Positions 21,282 to 32,546 of a stretch of 64,000 bases of DNA are shown one piece after another. Source of the stretch: Hofstenia miamia (Eukaryota; Xenacoelomorpha; Acoela). Location: positions 1,899,757 to 1,963,756 of the forward strand of contig SCFE01000042.1 in NCBI GenBank assembly GCA_004352715.1. Reading direction: 5' to 3'. Position 1 is the first letter of the stretch; each line of letters starts with the position of its first letter. The notes under the pieces are model-generated. The model searched no databases, was not told the origin of the DNA, and was given only the letters and a program-made list of their open reading frames with translations. Made by a program: the position numbers and the translations under genes.

Positions 21282-23545
21282 ATTGTTTCTTTGATCTTAT
21301 TCCCATTCTGCTTGACATTTGCAGCTTATTTTTTATTTGTTTTGGATGATGCTACATTATTGATTATTATCCTGCTAATGAATTTTTTGATTTCTTGTGT
21401 CAGCTTTTTTTAGTTTGTCAGGGGGTGTCAATTTCTCTACATGTCCTTTTAGTAGCCAGTTTTCCGTTTGAGTGTTTATTGGGGACATCACTATCTCATA
21501 CTTTTTCACTTTTGTTAGCCTGTGTCTCCCTGCTCTCGAAATTGGTAACCATACTCCTTGCTCTTGTGTTGTGAATATTGCCAGCATCCATGCAGATGTT
21601 CTAAATCTGATTTCTGGGCTGTTCTTTTCTTCAAATATCATGTTCCTAAAATCTTTTATTGAGTTTAACTCATATGCTCTATTTATTTCTGTTAGCACTA
21701 CCTCAATCATCTTGTGATATTTCTTTGCAGGAGCTTACATATGTATTTTGGATCATTCTTCTTTCATTTTCTTTTGCAGTTTCATTTCTTTCCATATTTC
21801 TTGTATTCTCTTAATATGCTCCTGTCTCTGTGTGAGGCTACACTTGCTAATAGGATGTTTGCTTTCTCTATGCCCTCTGCATTTGTTGTCAACTCTATTG
21901 TTTTATTTGTTTGTATAGTTCTTTTGCTACACAAGAATCCACCATTAATTAGCAGTATGCTACCCAATAATCTATTTGTAGATCAAGGAATATTAACTCT
22001 GCTATTTTTCTCTCTGTTTGTATCTTCTCCCATAGGAACAATTTCTCCACTCTCATTTGTAGATCACCCAGGAATGGTGGCAGCTCTTTGAATGTCGTTC
22101 TTCCAATAATTACAATTGTTATCCCTTGGACTCTTGCCATTAATGTTTGGTCTAGTTGCTTTTCTAAGTTTTTATTATACTCTTTTTCTTTGAGGATGTG
22201 GATGATCATTAAATTGTCCTTGTTGATGTTGATTTCTGGTATCCTTGCAATTTGTTCTATATATGCCATAATTCCCTGAGCTGTCTCAAGTGTGAAATTT
22301 TCATCAAATGTGACATGTGCCATGCTGCGCATGAATGGTCTTTCTCCCATCTCATTTAGTTCTCTCTGGTAACTTATTATTGTGTTGACCATTGGTCTTT
22401 TCTGTGCATCCAGTATGATGGGTATATTGCTGACCTCTGTTCTTGCTACTTTTCTTATGTGGGCTTTTGTTTCCATTGACAACTTTTCATATGCATTATT
22501 CCTCATTTTTAGTGTTCCCATGAAATAAGGGTGCAATGTTTCTCCATTTATTTTTCTCTCTCTTATGTAGTCTCAGAGGGGGCGTGTACCTGAGTAATCC
22601 TTAGTTGTTTGCTGGGTGCTCTGCTCACTGTCCAGTGAGTCCATGCTGATGGTCTCTACTGAGTCGCCCTTGAATTAGCTCAAAGTTGACTTTTTCAGCA
22701 ATTGACCACTTGTGGGATCCATAGATATGTCAGCCTCAAATAGCTTTCATATGCATACCATTCTTTGCCAACTTGCACCTTCCCAGGAACTCAAATTGTC
22801 ACACTGCCCTTGAGTTGGCAAGGAGGACTGAAGGGAAAGTTTAGCTGCTGTTCACCAGTTCTCTGCATGCCCTCAAATCAGCATTGCAGATATCTGGGAT
22901 TTTCACTGGTTTTCTGCTTGCCCTCAAATTGGTGGTACAGATCTCCAGCAGGAGAGGCACTGTCTTTTTGTCTCCCTGCCCTCAAATCAGCATTGGGGAC
23001 TACTTGGACGCCTTCTCACTCTGTGCCTTCAATTAGTTGGTTCATTCTCGTCCCTTTTGCCTTCCATCTGAGATCTGGTTCAAGACCTTCTTTGTATTCT
23101 TCTCTGCAGGTTTGACGTTGTCATCTCCTTGGCACACTCTCTTCCTTTGCAGTTGTTGCTGTTGCATCTCATTCAATTTGCCTAAATTCAGAAAGTAAAT
23201 TTACATCCCATACTTCTGGGTCATATATATATATTTATCTCTTGCTGCTTGCCTTGGCAGCACTCTCCTTTGTAAATTTCTGTTACTGATGTTTGTTTTG
23301 AATTCCTCATCAAAACCTTCTTCCAGTAAACCTTCTAATTCACTCATATCATACATAATTTCATTTCCATTGATTTGATTTATTTTAAATTCAGCATTTT
23401 CATCTAGTCTCAACTCCACAGTTGTTTCAGCTGTTGTGTTCTTCATGGGAATCAATCTTGCGTACTTGGTAAAGTTGTCTACCAGTTTGTGTAATGTCTG
23501 GATGGCCTTTTTCATGCACTTTTCATATTAAGGCTCATTTGTAGG
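21282..23545. repeat. right arm of 2.26-kb inverted repeat
   Basis: Reverse complement of 18658-20921. It therefore reads, leftwards, integrase tail (23201-23515), repeat spacer (22561-23140), ORF3 N-domain (21357-22540) and the first bases of a G1 LTR (21282-21356). Beyond 23545 the sequence becomes plus-strand G1 LTR, while beyond the other arm (left of 18658) it is gag/integrase, so the outer flanks differ. Confidence 0.9.
21357..22540 (-). pseudogene. ORF3 N-terminal half (right arm copy)
   Basis: Same open parts as the left arm: 21949-22536 with HPYFMGTLKMRNNAYEKLS and 21375-21710 with the NWLLKGHVEKL end. Differences from the left arm are few, for example the inserted-frame Leu/Ile change near 21925. 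Same stop after DYWVAYC, so both arms descend from one broken copy. Confidence 0.75.
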
Positions 23546-24253
23546 TCTGGATCCATCACAGAGAACAATTCAAGGATCCCTGTGCCAGACTACAAAAGTA
23601 CACATAGGTTAGGTGTAGGGGTTTTTCTCTCTATTATTTGACTAGCAATCATTTACTACATGTACTAAAATAATTAACTGCAAACAAACAGTTGGATGAC
23701 TGAAACTTAGGAAATATATTAATACTATTTTAGATTCAAATTAGTGACCAATAAATGACCAATAAAGTGACTGTACATGTATTAATTTATAAATGTAAGT
23801 TAGGAAATCTAATATATTTAGAAATGCCAATATATTTTGGTAATGGCTACATGTAGTATTGAATGAGCAGTTAATAAAATTCAGGTTGCAAAGAGATAAA
23901 ACACTTTTACAAAAATAGAGTTTAAGTTGAATTGTGTCATGTCTTGAGTATGCACTGAGATAGGATAGGGTACACATAAACTATATCAATGAGCTGAGGT
24001 GTGGCACTCAACCAAATGGAACATCAAAAGGAATAGTGAAACTGGATGTGGAGATGCCCATCATTGATCATTGGATAGATTACTGCATGGCTTCATCACC
24101 TAAATAGTGAATGGTTAATTCTAGTTTACTTTATGTTAATGGAAACAACAGCCAAGCAGTATGCAATAGGTAAATCCCTACCCACAGACATACACCTAGT
24201 GTTATGCAGTAACAAGAGATAAACAGTGATAATGCCTGGTAGAGGATGTTACA
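23546..24253 (+). mobile_element. G1 LTR, 3' part
   Basis: Starts within the LTR at gtctggatccatcacagag, which matches 32963 onward, and ends GGATGTTACA. It is joined on the right in mid-codon order to the mid-domain of ORF3. An intact LTR end next to interrupted coding sequence suggests an insertion in ORF3 whose other side has been lost. Confidence 0.75.
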
Positions 24254-26021
24254 TGGGAAAAGCGTCAATGGTAGACATTGCAAACACAACAGGAATCACA
24301 CCAGAAGAGATAACAATATTTGATGAACTGATGAAGAAATATATGGGGTGTGTTACATCAGAAATGCGGCTGAGACAGGTTGAAACAGAACCTTGTTTAG
24401 CAACCAAAAAGATCACAAAAAGAAAAATTGTAGACACCAGGGAAATTGCCAAAATGATGAAAACCAAAAACATACAACAAGTACTTGAACAAGTGATGAG
24501 AAGATATGAAAAGGAGAGCCCATGCTTCACATTCATAAAAATCATTAAAAGTGCTGAAATTATGCAAAGAGGAGGCATTACAAAGTATGTGAGTTGATTA
24601 CAAAAACACAGAAGGAAATTCTGGAGGAGGAGGAACTACTGACATCAACACAACTAATCTTATCCCTGAAGAATCAACAACAGATCAATAAAATCAACAT
24701 AAAAAAATGGGGAGCATCCACCCCAGAACATACAATGGGATGGATTGACACAGATAATGAAAGATTTCTAGTCAAGATAAAGATAAAAAAAGAGTCAGAA
24801 GAAATTCACTCCAGTATGTAAAAGAAGAGCAAATGATTGAATCATTGAAGCTTATGTTCACAGAGGCATTCACAAAAACAGAACTAGAAGAAATACTGAA
24901 ACCATGTTACCAGCTAGCTGTGGACATAGAATGCATCACATTGAAGTTAGAAATAAACAAAGAAATTCAGATAAAAATGAGCAAAAGGGGATTAACCCAG
25001 ATCTTTTGGGACACATTTAAAGATAGTAAGATGAATTACCCAGCGACAATTGGAATTGCAACAGCACCAATGACATCAGAGGATTACAAAGAAATAGAAC
25101 AACAGATAAAAACAAAGATTCTCATTTTCACCCCACCAGAGACAGTCTCCATCCCAATGGTAATACCAAGATGGAGATACTGAAGAATGTTAAGATTGCA
25201 AAGACATTCTTACATGAATATAAGACATATGTTAACACAAAGAAAAGAGCCAAAATGATAGTCAATAGAGAAGATTACAAGAAGACAAAAGAAATAATGC
25301 TCAACAATGATAAAAAAGAACAAGTATATGTTGAGAGAGTGATAACTCCCTACCAACATTACACACAAGGCAAACCAATAAATGAGCAACTGAAAGAATT
25401 AAGAGGTGAAATAGAGAAACAAACAACAAAAGGTGATTATGCTGTTCTCAGGAGTAAATGATGTGGTATGGCTGGATCTATGGGAAAAGAAATTTTGATT
25501 CTACAATGTCACAAAGCATGTGCAGATAGTCACAATGATGAGACTAAATAAGAACAATCCAACAACAATCACAGAGGAAGAATTTAGAGACAACATAAGT
25601 TTTTTCTATAAAGGCGTAGCAAATACAAGAAGCCTCATGAAAGTCTTCACATTTTTCTATCTGAACACAATGATATGTGAAGAAATTGCGCATACAAGTA
25701 TAGCAGACACTCCAATGACACTAATGATAGCAATAAAAGGCATACATCTCTTTAGAAAATATACAACATGTTTTCAGCTAGAATGAATGAACTCAGAGAG
25801 ATAACACCAATCTCAGAAAACATTAAAGAGCAAAGTTTTTATGATACCATAGCACCATAACAACAGAAAGAGAGGCTGTCCTCAAAATGACAAAACAGCC
25901 TGAATTTGCACCAACAAGCTGGAGCAATCCCTGCGCAGAAACAATAATTAAAAAAGCTGATAAACTAGTCCACAGAGAAAGAGCTGTACTAAAAATAATG
26001 CAAGCTGAGGAGGGTGTATAG
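24254..26021 (+). pseudogene. ORF3 C-terminal half: DEDDh exonuclease-like (G1 copy C)
   Basis: In order: MVDIANTTGITPEEITIFDE, KYMGCVTSEMRLRQVETEP, FTFIKIIKSAEIMQRGG, motif I QLAVDIECITLKLE (Asp at 24923), MNYPATIGIATAPM, motif II candidate LFSGVNDVVWLDLW reached after a +1 frameshift near 25435 (Asp near 25460), YNVTKHVQIVTMMRLNKNNP, then EEIAHTSIADTPMTLMIAIK with H at 25691 and D at 25706. The tail reads AVLKIMQAEEGV and stops at TAG, the last base triplet lying in the LTR. One TGA replaces Cys in KKFxFYNV. This is the most complete single view of all motifs. Non-functional because of frameshifts and the missing N-domain. Confidence 0.78.
26004..26014 (+). promoter_or_regulatory. polypurine tract (G1 copy C)
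   Basis: GCTGAGGAGGG directly before TGTATAGCATAATCC. It doubles as coding sequence for AEEG at the end of ORF3. Confidence 0.8.
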
Positions 26022-27164
26022 CATAATCCAAAGCATAATGCTGCTAAGAAGAGAAGATCAGAGGATTAGTCAGAATTAATATCAAATTATTATTTACTGA
26101 TTAGAAACAATTTATATTTAATTATCATCATTGTGTTTGTAAAGAAACAATATAGCAAATTAGTACTTGTTGATGAAAAATTTACAAAACAAAAGGGGTG
26201 ATAATGCTTCCATTATTTTTAGCCATTTTTGGCAGATAATAGAATTCAAATTTTGAACAACTGGTACTTTTTGAATTCAAATATAAATAGAGTGCAAAAT
26301 AAATTTGGAAACTGTTGAAGTAAATTCTTTGAAAATCATATCTTTAGATTTCATTTGGTTTGCTTAGTTGTAAATCATGTCAAGCTAAAAGGTAGATGCA
26401 TTAGTAGGGGCACACATCAGGAGCAATTTGATGGTTCTTGATCCAAGCCATGAACCTGCATTTATGCTAGGGGTACAAATAGGAGTTTTTCTCCATTTAG
26501 CTGACTATTGATTTGCATTAATTTGCATGTATGAAATAACTTAATTTCAGAGATAAGGCTAGTTAGCCTACCGTAGGTTATGTTTAGATTACATTATCTA
26601 GACTAATTAGGTGACCTATAATTAGACTGATAAATAGACTGAGCATGTATTATTATCTATATGTAAGGTAGGAAGCTGCAGGTAACTATTTACTTTGTTT
26701 ATTTATATTAATTAAAGCCAATAGTTTTTGATAATGGCAGAAGTAATATTTATTAAGCAGCTAGTATCATTGCCGGGTTGCAAAGTACAAAATTACATAT
26801 TACAAATTGAGTTTAAGTCAGTTATATCCAGCCTGGAGGGTTGCACCAAGTTAGGATAAAGAACACATAAGCTACTTTGTTGAGCTGAGACTTGGAATTA
26901 CTCAATCAGTAATGGAGGCGCACAACTGTGGATTGATTTGGAGATCAAAGTCAGCCAGAGGCAGTAGTGATGCCATGTGAAGAAAAATGCGATGATGTTA
27001 TACCTAAGCAGTATTGGATAAATTGAAGTTAATATAAGTTAGCAGTAAGATACATCCTATCAGAGTAAAAGAACAAACTGGTACATCCCTACCTGCATCT
27101 AACAAGAAATAATAATTTAAAGAAATAATTAACTCTTTGTTACAGCCTTGTAGTGGATGCTACA
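26015..27164 (+). mobile_element. G1 LTR, complete, 1150 bp
   Basis: Starts TGTATAGCATAATCC and ends TAGTGGATGCTACA. Same length as the LTR at 845-1994. A TATA-like atataaatag lies near 26281, with cattatttttagccattttt about 60 bases upstream. It is the 3' LTR of copy C and is inserted in a G2 LTR that resumes at 27165. Its 3' part is duplicated at 30139-30741. Confidence 0.85.
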
Positions 27165-27644
27165 CTTGTTGAAATTGAATGAAAGGTTTTTTAATTCTAT
27201 ATGTAGCTGTACACATAATCTAATGTGGTCCACAATTTGGGCTTGCTTGCTGTTGGAATCACTATGTGTCACATCAGTACTTGAAGAAAGTACTCCCAAA
27301 TTGTCACTGGAAAGTTGGTCATGCTGCCCTGAAAGTGTCCACATCAGCAGAAACTTCTGTATTAATGAAGAAATTAGACACTGATAAAACTCACACTTAC
27401 TCTTCTTCACATCACATCTACATCATTCTACATTGTACCTGACTTTGTTTACAATGTAATATAATGTGATGATCATGTTTCCCTTGCAATTTAATTTGAG
27501 CAATAATACTACGTAGCACCTAAGCAAGGGGACATAAAAATGTTATCACAAACTAAACTCAAAATAAATATTTACATCTTTTTGATGTCATTACAAATAG
27601 AAAATCAGAAAATAATAATCATGAAATCCTTGAGTGACTCTACA
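27165..27644 (-). mobile_element. G2 LTR fragment containing a piece of gag NC
   Basis: Matches 12145-12629 with the LTR start TGTAGAGTCACTCAAGG at 27644. Between about 27310 and 27392 the LTR sequence is replaced by plus-strand coding sequence (GHAALKVSTSAETSVLMKK) that belongs just upstream of the CCHC knuckle at 30968. Confidence 0.65.
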
Positions 27645-28100
27645 ATAAGTCTCCTTAGAAATATCACCTCTGTTTTCAGCAATGTACATTTGTTTCTGTT
27701 AACCTTCAATCCCACTTCATAAGGGATGCTCACATTTCTTTACAGTTTATTGAAATATTCTTCAATCCTGAGACTTGCTATTAATATATCATCAATATAT
27801 CCAGTCACACCTGACTCTAGACTACAATATTCATTTCACAATACTTTCACTATGTACTAATCAAATGTGGTTGGGGTATTGCACAAATTAAATGGCATGT
27901 AATGCCACTCAAAGAAGCTATGAGGCATAATGAATGCCATTTTTTATATCTTACAGATAAATAGGGTCCTGAGAATATCCTTTACAAAGGTCCAAACAAA
28001 AAAATATTTAAATTCATTGGCTCTGAAAAGCATATCCTTGATATGTGGTGTGGAGTCACTCTGGGCCCCTTTTTGATTTTTATCATATTCTCAATTTTGT
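27645..28100 (-). pseudogene. pol: RT fragment (G2-like)
   Basis: Minus strand shows FFEWHYMPFNLCNTPTTF, then SGVTGYIDDILIASLRIEEY and VGLKVNRNKCTLLKTEVIFL. These are the RT palm motifs around YIDD. Upstream it breaks off before the active-site LDL block; downstream it abuts the LTR start at 27644. Bases 28101-28254 hold nothing I recognise. Confidence 0.75.
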
Positions 28101-28254
28101 TAAATCTAAATTCTGCCTTATAATTAGTTAGATTAGTTTGTTACGTCATCATGACATCATAATTTTCTGTATCAGATTTTCTAGTGCAGTTATATGAAAT
28201 TAGAATTATTTGTTTCTGCATTTTGCTTGAATGTGTTATTGCTCTTAAATTTTT

Positions 28255-28411
28255 GGTGAACTATCTTTATTGAATTGGCAAACTACCAATGTTCTATTTT
28301 CTGTTTGAATGCAGGTCACTCTCTACAATGGTAGCCTTTGCAAACTTCTACCTTTTATTTGAGTTACCTAGTACTGCTGGAGTAGTCAGAGAACCCCCCT
28401 ACAATTCTACA
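28255..28411 (+). mobile_element. 3' end of a G2 5' LTR
   Basis: Shares cctagtactgctggagtagt and the end TACAATTCTACA with the other G2 LTRs and is followed at once by a primer site, so it is the remaining end of a 5' LTR. Confidence 0.75.
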
Positions 28412-28428
28412 TGGCGACCCTGACATGA
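28412..28428 (+). promoter_or_regulatory. primer-binding site of G2 element
   Basis: TGGCGACCCTGACATGA directly after the LTR end CTACA. Close to the complement of the tRNA-Arg 3' end (TGGCGACCGTGACA), one mismatch in the first 14 bases. tRNA identity is inferred. Confidence 0.7.
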
Positions 28429-30138
28429 TGTTGAACTCCAGGGAGTTCAAATTGGAGAGTTTAAGGTTGGGCCATATTGTCACTACCTTCTATGAAGACT
28501 TCATAGCTTCCTTACATGTTATCATCATGTTGAGCTACATTGTCAACCTCATACAATCTCATTGCAGTCTAGCAGATGGAGTGATGCTTGCAGATGTACT
28601 CCAGTCACAAAACCTGTGTTCACACCCAAAGTTCAGGTGATGCTATATAGTGAAGCTGGTGTTTCTAGAGCTGTCACCAAACTCTGATGCCATCTTAAGC
28701 TTGTTTTTGGTTGTTATTTTGTTGTTGTTTTTTTCTTCTAGTATTTGGATTTATTACCATACCCTATACTGTGCTGTCTACTGAATTTGTTTTGTTTCTC
28801 TAGACTCTGTTGGACTATAAACTCAAATTTGTTTGGAATTGTTTTTGGAATTTTTATCTTGTATTTTTTCTTGTTCTTGTTATCATGGAATTTGATTGTT
28901 TATCTTGTAATGAGACTCCCTCTTAGAGCTTCCCCCCTGCAAGCATTGGTAGCCTGAACACTACCCTTTGTACTGATGGAACTTTGACTCTTGTTAATAA
29001 TACTTTGCATCTTCCACTTATTCAATCATCCCCTGCAGTCTTCTGAAGAGTACTCAATGCTGCTACTGCTCTACCCAATCCATTTCTCTTTGTCACCACC
29101 CCTGAACAGCAAGCAACAGAAGCTGAAAGACTTAGAGAGTCTCTTGCCCAGCAAACCTCTATGCAACTTGATTGCAAACAGCAAATTAATTCCCTGTGAT
29201 CTGAGTTACATCAACAAACCAACAATGCTTTGGTGCAAGAAAGACAGTTAATCAATGCTATTACTTCTCTACAACTGCCAATTCAAAATCTCACTATGCC
29301 ATCACTGCCTGCACCTCTGAAGCCAATTCCATTGTAGACCACCCCATCTCATCTTACCATACCCCTTCTGTGAACCCTGAGTATGTAACTCATGATGTGT
29401 TAGACAATGCTTTAAATGCTTTTTCTGCCTGACTAACAGAAGTCATTGCACAAATGATTTTTAGCACACCTTCCAAGTGCCCCAAGTTTGCCTCCTGTCT
29501 CCCTATTGACGCCCCAATTTGTAACTCCAGCTACTTCATTTACAACTGGAGCTCCTACTTTCACTCAGTCTGTGTAGACACAGGTATCCACTTTAACCAC
29601 AGTTGCTACTCCAAGTCCGTGTGTTCTGAGTGTGACCATTTTGCCTCCAGCAACAGTCAATGCCTCAGTTGAGCCTACCATTTCAGTATCAGTGACTCCT
29701 CAGCATTCAGGTGATTGTATTGGTCTGTGACAACACATTGGCCATGATTCACCAAGTTGATACTTCCTCTTGAAGCAACTGAAACTGGACAAGCAAATTT
29801 ATTCAACTAACACTCTGTGTTACCAAAATTTACAGGAAAAATCAATGAGATTTCCCAGTCATTTGATGAGTGGCTGTTCTTATTTGAGCTAACTATGAAG
29901 CAGTATAATGCCACACAAGACTATGCCATCACACAGTTTCCAATGCACTTACAAGGCCTTGCCTACATTCAGTATATGATGCTGGACAGGGAAGTCAAGA
30001 CTAATTACCAGTCACTCATTGGTCACTTTGAGACTACTATCATGCTCCTCACATCAAGCACAAATACAAGACTCTCTCATGTGATCTCTCCTTCAAGAAA
30101 GGAGGCAATGTTTGGACCTACATCACCCAGGTCAAAAG
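28429..30138 (+). pseudogene. gag: G2 leader and gag
   Basis: The leader to about 28950 is homologous to 7831-8360. After it, a degraded frame gives TPEQQATEAERLRESLAQQT, then SELHQQTNNALVQERQLINA, a Gln-rich coiled coil, then a Thr/Pro/Val-rich linker. The capsid part at 29817-30137 starts MLPKFTGKINEISQSFDEWL and includes FPMHLQGLAYIQYMMLDREV. It aligns with copy H (LPKCNGKVDSYNQTLVEWLQ). Several stops break it, and the sequence switches to a duplicated LTR block at 30139, so capsid is incomplete. Confidence 0.65.
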
Positions 30139-30967
30139 GCCGGGTTGCAAAGTACAAAATTACATATTACAAATTGAGTTTAAGTCAGTTATATCCAGCC
30201 TGGAGTGTTGCACCAAGTTAGGATAAAGAACACATAAGCTACTTTGTTGAGCTGAGACTTGGAATTACTCAATCAGTAATGGAGGCGCACAACTGTGGAT
30301 TGATTTGGAGATCAAAGTCAGCCAGAGGCAGTAGTGATGCCATGTGAAGAAAAATGCGATGATGTTATACCTAAGCAGTATTGGATAAATTGAAGTTAAT
30401 ATAAGTTAGCAGTAAGATACATCCTATCAGAGTAAAAGAACNNNNNNNNNNNNNNNNNNNNNNNNNNNNNNNNNNNNNNNNNNNNNNNNNNNNNNNNNNN
30501 NNNNNNNNNNNNNNNNNNNNNNNNNNNNNNNNNNNNNNNNNNNNNNNNNNNNNNNNNNNNNNNNNNNNNNNNNNNNNNNNNNNNNNNNNNNNNNNNNNNN
30601 NNNNNNNNNNNNNNNNNNNNNGTAAGATACATCCTATCAGAGTAAAAGAACAAACTGGTACATCCCTACCTGCATCTAACAAGAAATAATAATTTAAAGA
30701 AATAATTAACTCTTTGTTACAGCCTTGTAGTGGATGCTACACTTGTTGAAATTGAATGAAAGGTTTTTTAATTCTATATGTAGCTGTACACATAATCTAA
30801 TGTGGTCCACAATTTGGGCTTGCTTGCTGTTGGAATCACTATGTGTCACATCAGTACTTGAAGAAAGTACTCCCAAATTGTCACTGGAAAGTTGGTCATG
30901 CTGCCCTGAAAGTGTCCACATCAGCAGAAACTTCTGTATTAATGAAGAAATTAGACACTGATAAAAC
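30139..30967. repeat. duplicated copy of 26772-27390 with a 180-N gap
   Basis: 30139-30441 matches 26772-27074, and 30622-30967 matches 27045-27390, with a 30-bp overlap (gtaagatacatcctatcaga onward) on both sides of the N run 30442-30621. Contents: 3' part of a G1 LTR (to 30741) and a G2 LTR remnant. The left junction shares gccgggttgc with gag context, which suggests a misjoin. Confidence 0.8.
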
Positions 30968-31030
30968 TCACAGTTACTGTTGTGGTCAGAAAGGCCACAT
31001 GAAGCCACAATGTACCACAATTATCTGTTA
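30880..31030 (+). pseudogene. gag: gag nucleocapsid, CCHC zinc knuckle (G2)
   Basis: Frame 30843-31031 reads GHAALKVSTSAETSVLMKKL, then KTHSYCCGQKGHMKPQCTT. C-x2-C-x4-H-x4-C is the RNA-binding knuckle of retroviral and Ty3/gypsy nucleocapsids. A TAA ends the frame at 31029-31031, before the protease. Confidence 0.8.
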
Positions 31031-31129
31031 ATTTGCAGACAGGAATGGTTTTATCATTGAAGATGCAGAAGAGCCCTTACCTGCTTTACCTCTCAAACTA
31101 ACTGATTTGTTAAACTAATGGGAGTGATG

Positions 31130-32546
31130 CCTCCCAACAAACATGCACAACATGTCTTGGTAGTTACCACACTGATGTGTACTAATGTTATCCCTGTGGA
31201 TATTAATGGAATTCTTATCAATGCTACAGTAGACACTGGAGCCTCTGCCTTGATTATAAGCAACTAGTGCTGTCACAAACTTTGTTTTAGAAGAAATGAT
31301 TTACATTGGCAACTGTTCTCCTATTAGATGCCTCAGGCAACACAATCTTGCTCAAGGGCCAAGTGCCTAACCTTGAATTATGGATTTGTCAAGAGTTGTT
31401 TCATGTGGACATAATCATTGTCAACACCCACAATCAGCCTCTACCCTATGACATCATCTTGGGTAATGATTTTCTAGAAAAAAACTCTTGTGTAATTGAC
31501 TATGGAAAAAACAACACCTCCATTCATGAAAGTGAACATCAGCCAGAATTGGCTACTGTCCCTGAGGATGAAGTTCCTCTATGTTTTACTGAGGAGGTAG
31601 TCATTGAGCCACAACATTGGCAATGGGTTGCCATCTCTACTGAGTCTAGTTACAAAGGTGACATTATGATCTCTGGACAAAAGGGAAGCATTATAAAGGC
31701 ATCAACTTCTCCCCCAACCTCTGCCACATCTCTGTTGGTAAGACCAGCATCACTTATTGCTATGCCTGTTTGGCTGGAGCAGCACACCACTGTGTGTCTG
31801 CCAATCTTCACAGCAATTCATGATTTGCAGGAGACTTCTAACTCTGTGAGGATCCCCACCATCTCAGAAGAGACACATCCACACCTCAGCCTCAAGGAAC
31901 ATAAGTCTTTGATTCAACTGCTTTGGCAACAGAATGAGGTGTTTAACTATGGATCCATCAGTGTGGCTCAGGCTGTGGGTGAGCAACACTCAATTGGAAC
32001 TAAGAATGATCAACCCATCCATTTGCCAGTATAGCAAGTACCAGAGTACCTGTGAACTACATATGAGACAATCCTTAGTGATTTGCTTGAGAATGTCATA
32101 ATCCAGAACAATAACAGTCCTTATACAGTGCCCACTGTTTTCATTAAGCAGGGCAACAAGTATCACTTGTGCATCAATTTTAGAAAGCTCAATGATGTGA
32201 TGGTAATGGACATGTATCTGCTTCCACCCATAGAAGACTTGCTTTACAACACAAGCTGCTTTAAATTATTCTCATGTTTGGACCTGTGCAAGGCCTACTG
32301 GCAGGTCCCTATGAAGCCAGCAGATATCCCAAAGACCGCCTTCATTACTCTGTATGGCCTCTTTGAGTGGAGATACATGGACTTCAGGCTTTCTAATGCA
32401 CTGGCTTGATTTCAGCATTAGGTCACCCACATGTTAAGAAATGCATTGAATGTAGTGGAACCTAGTATCAATGCTTATATAGACGATATTCTTGTGGTGA
32501 GTAACACCTTTGCAGAGCATCTTTACAAGTTAAACCAGATGAAGAA
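31130..32546 (+). pseudogene. pol: G2 protease and reverse transcriptase
   Basis: Protease: VDINGILINATVDTGASALI (catalytic DTG at about 31228), then, after a frameshift, 31306-32034 with VLLLDASGNTILLKGQ and YDIILGNDFLEKNSCVIDYG. RT: 32083-32409 has FIKQGNKYHLCINFRKLNDV, LPPIEDLLYN, LFSCLDLCKAYWQVPMKPAD and LFEWRYMDFRLSNALA, followed out of frame by NAYIDDILVVSNTFAEHLYK. A TAG at 32032 and a TGA at 32407 interrupt it. It is cut at about 32546 by a G1 LTR. No LKG repeat is seen in its protease-RT linker. Confidence 0.8.

Noticed and set aside
28745-29251. Two short plus-strand ORFs in the G2 leader/gag region as separate genes
   Set aside because: The first lies in leader sequence; the second is out of frame with the coiled-coil gag sequence that is recognisable there.
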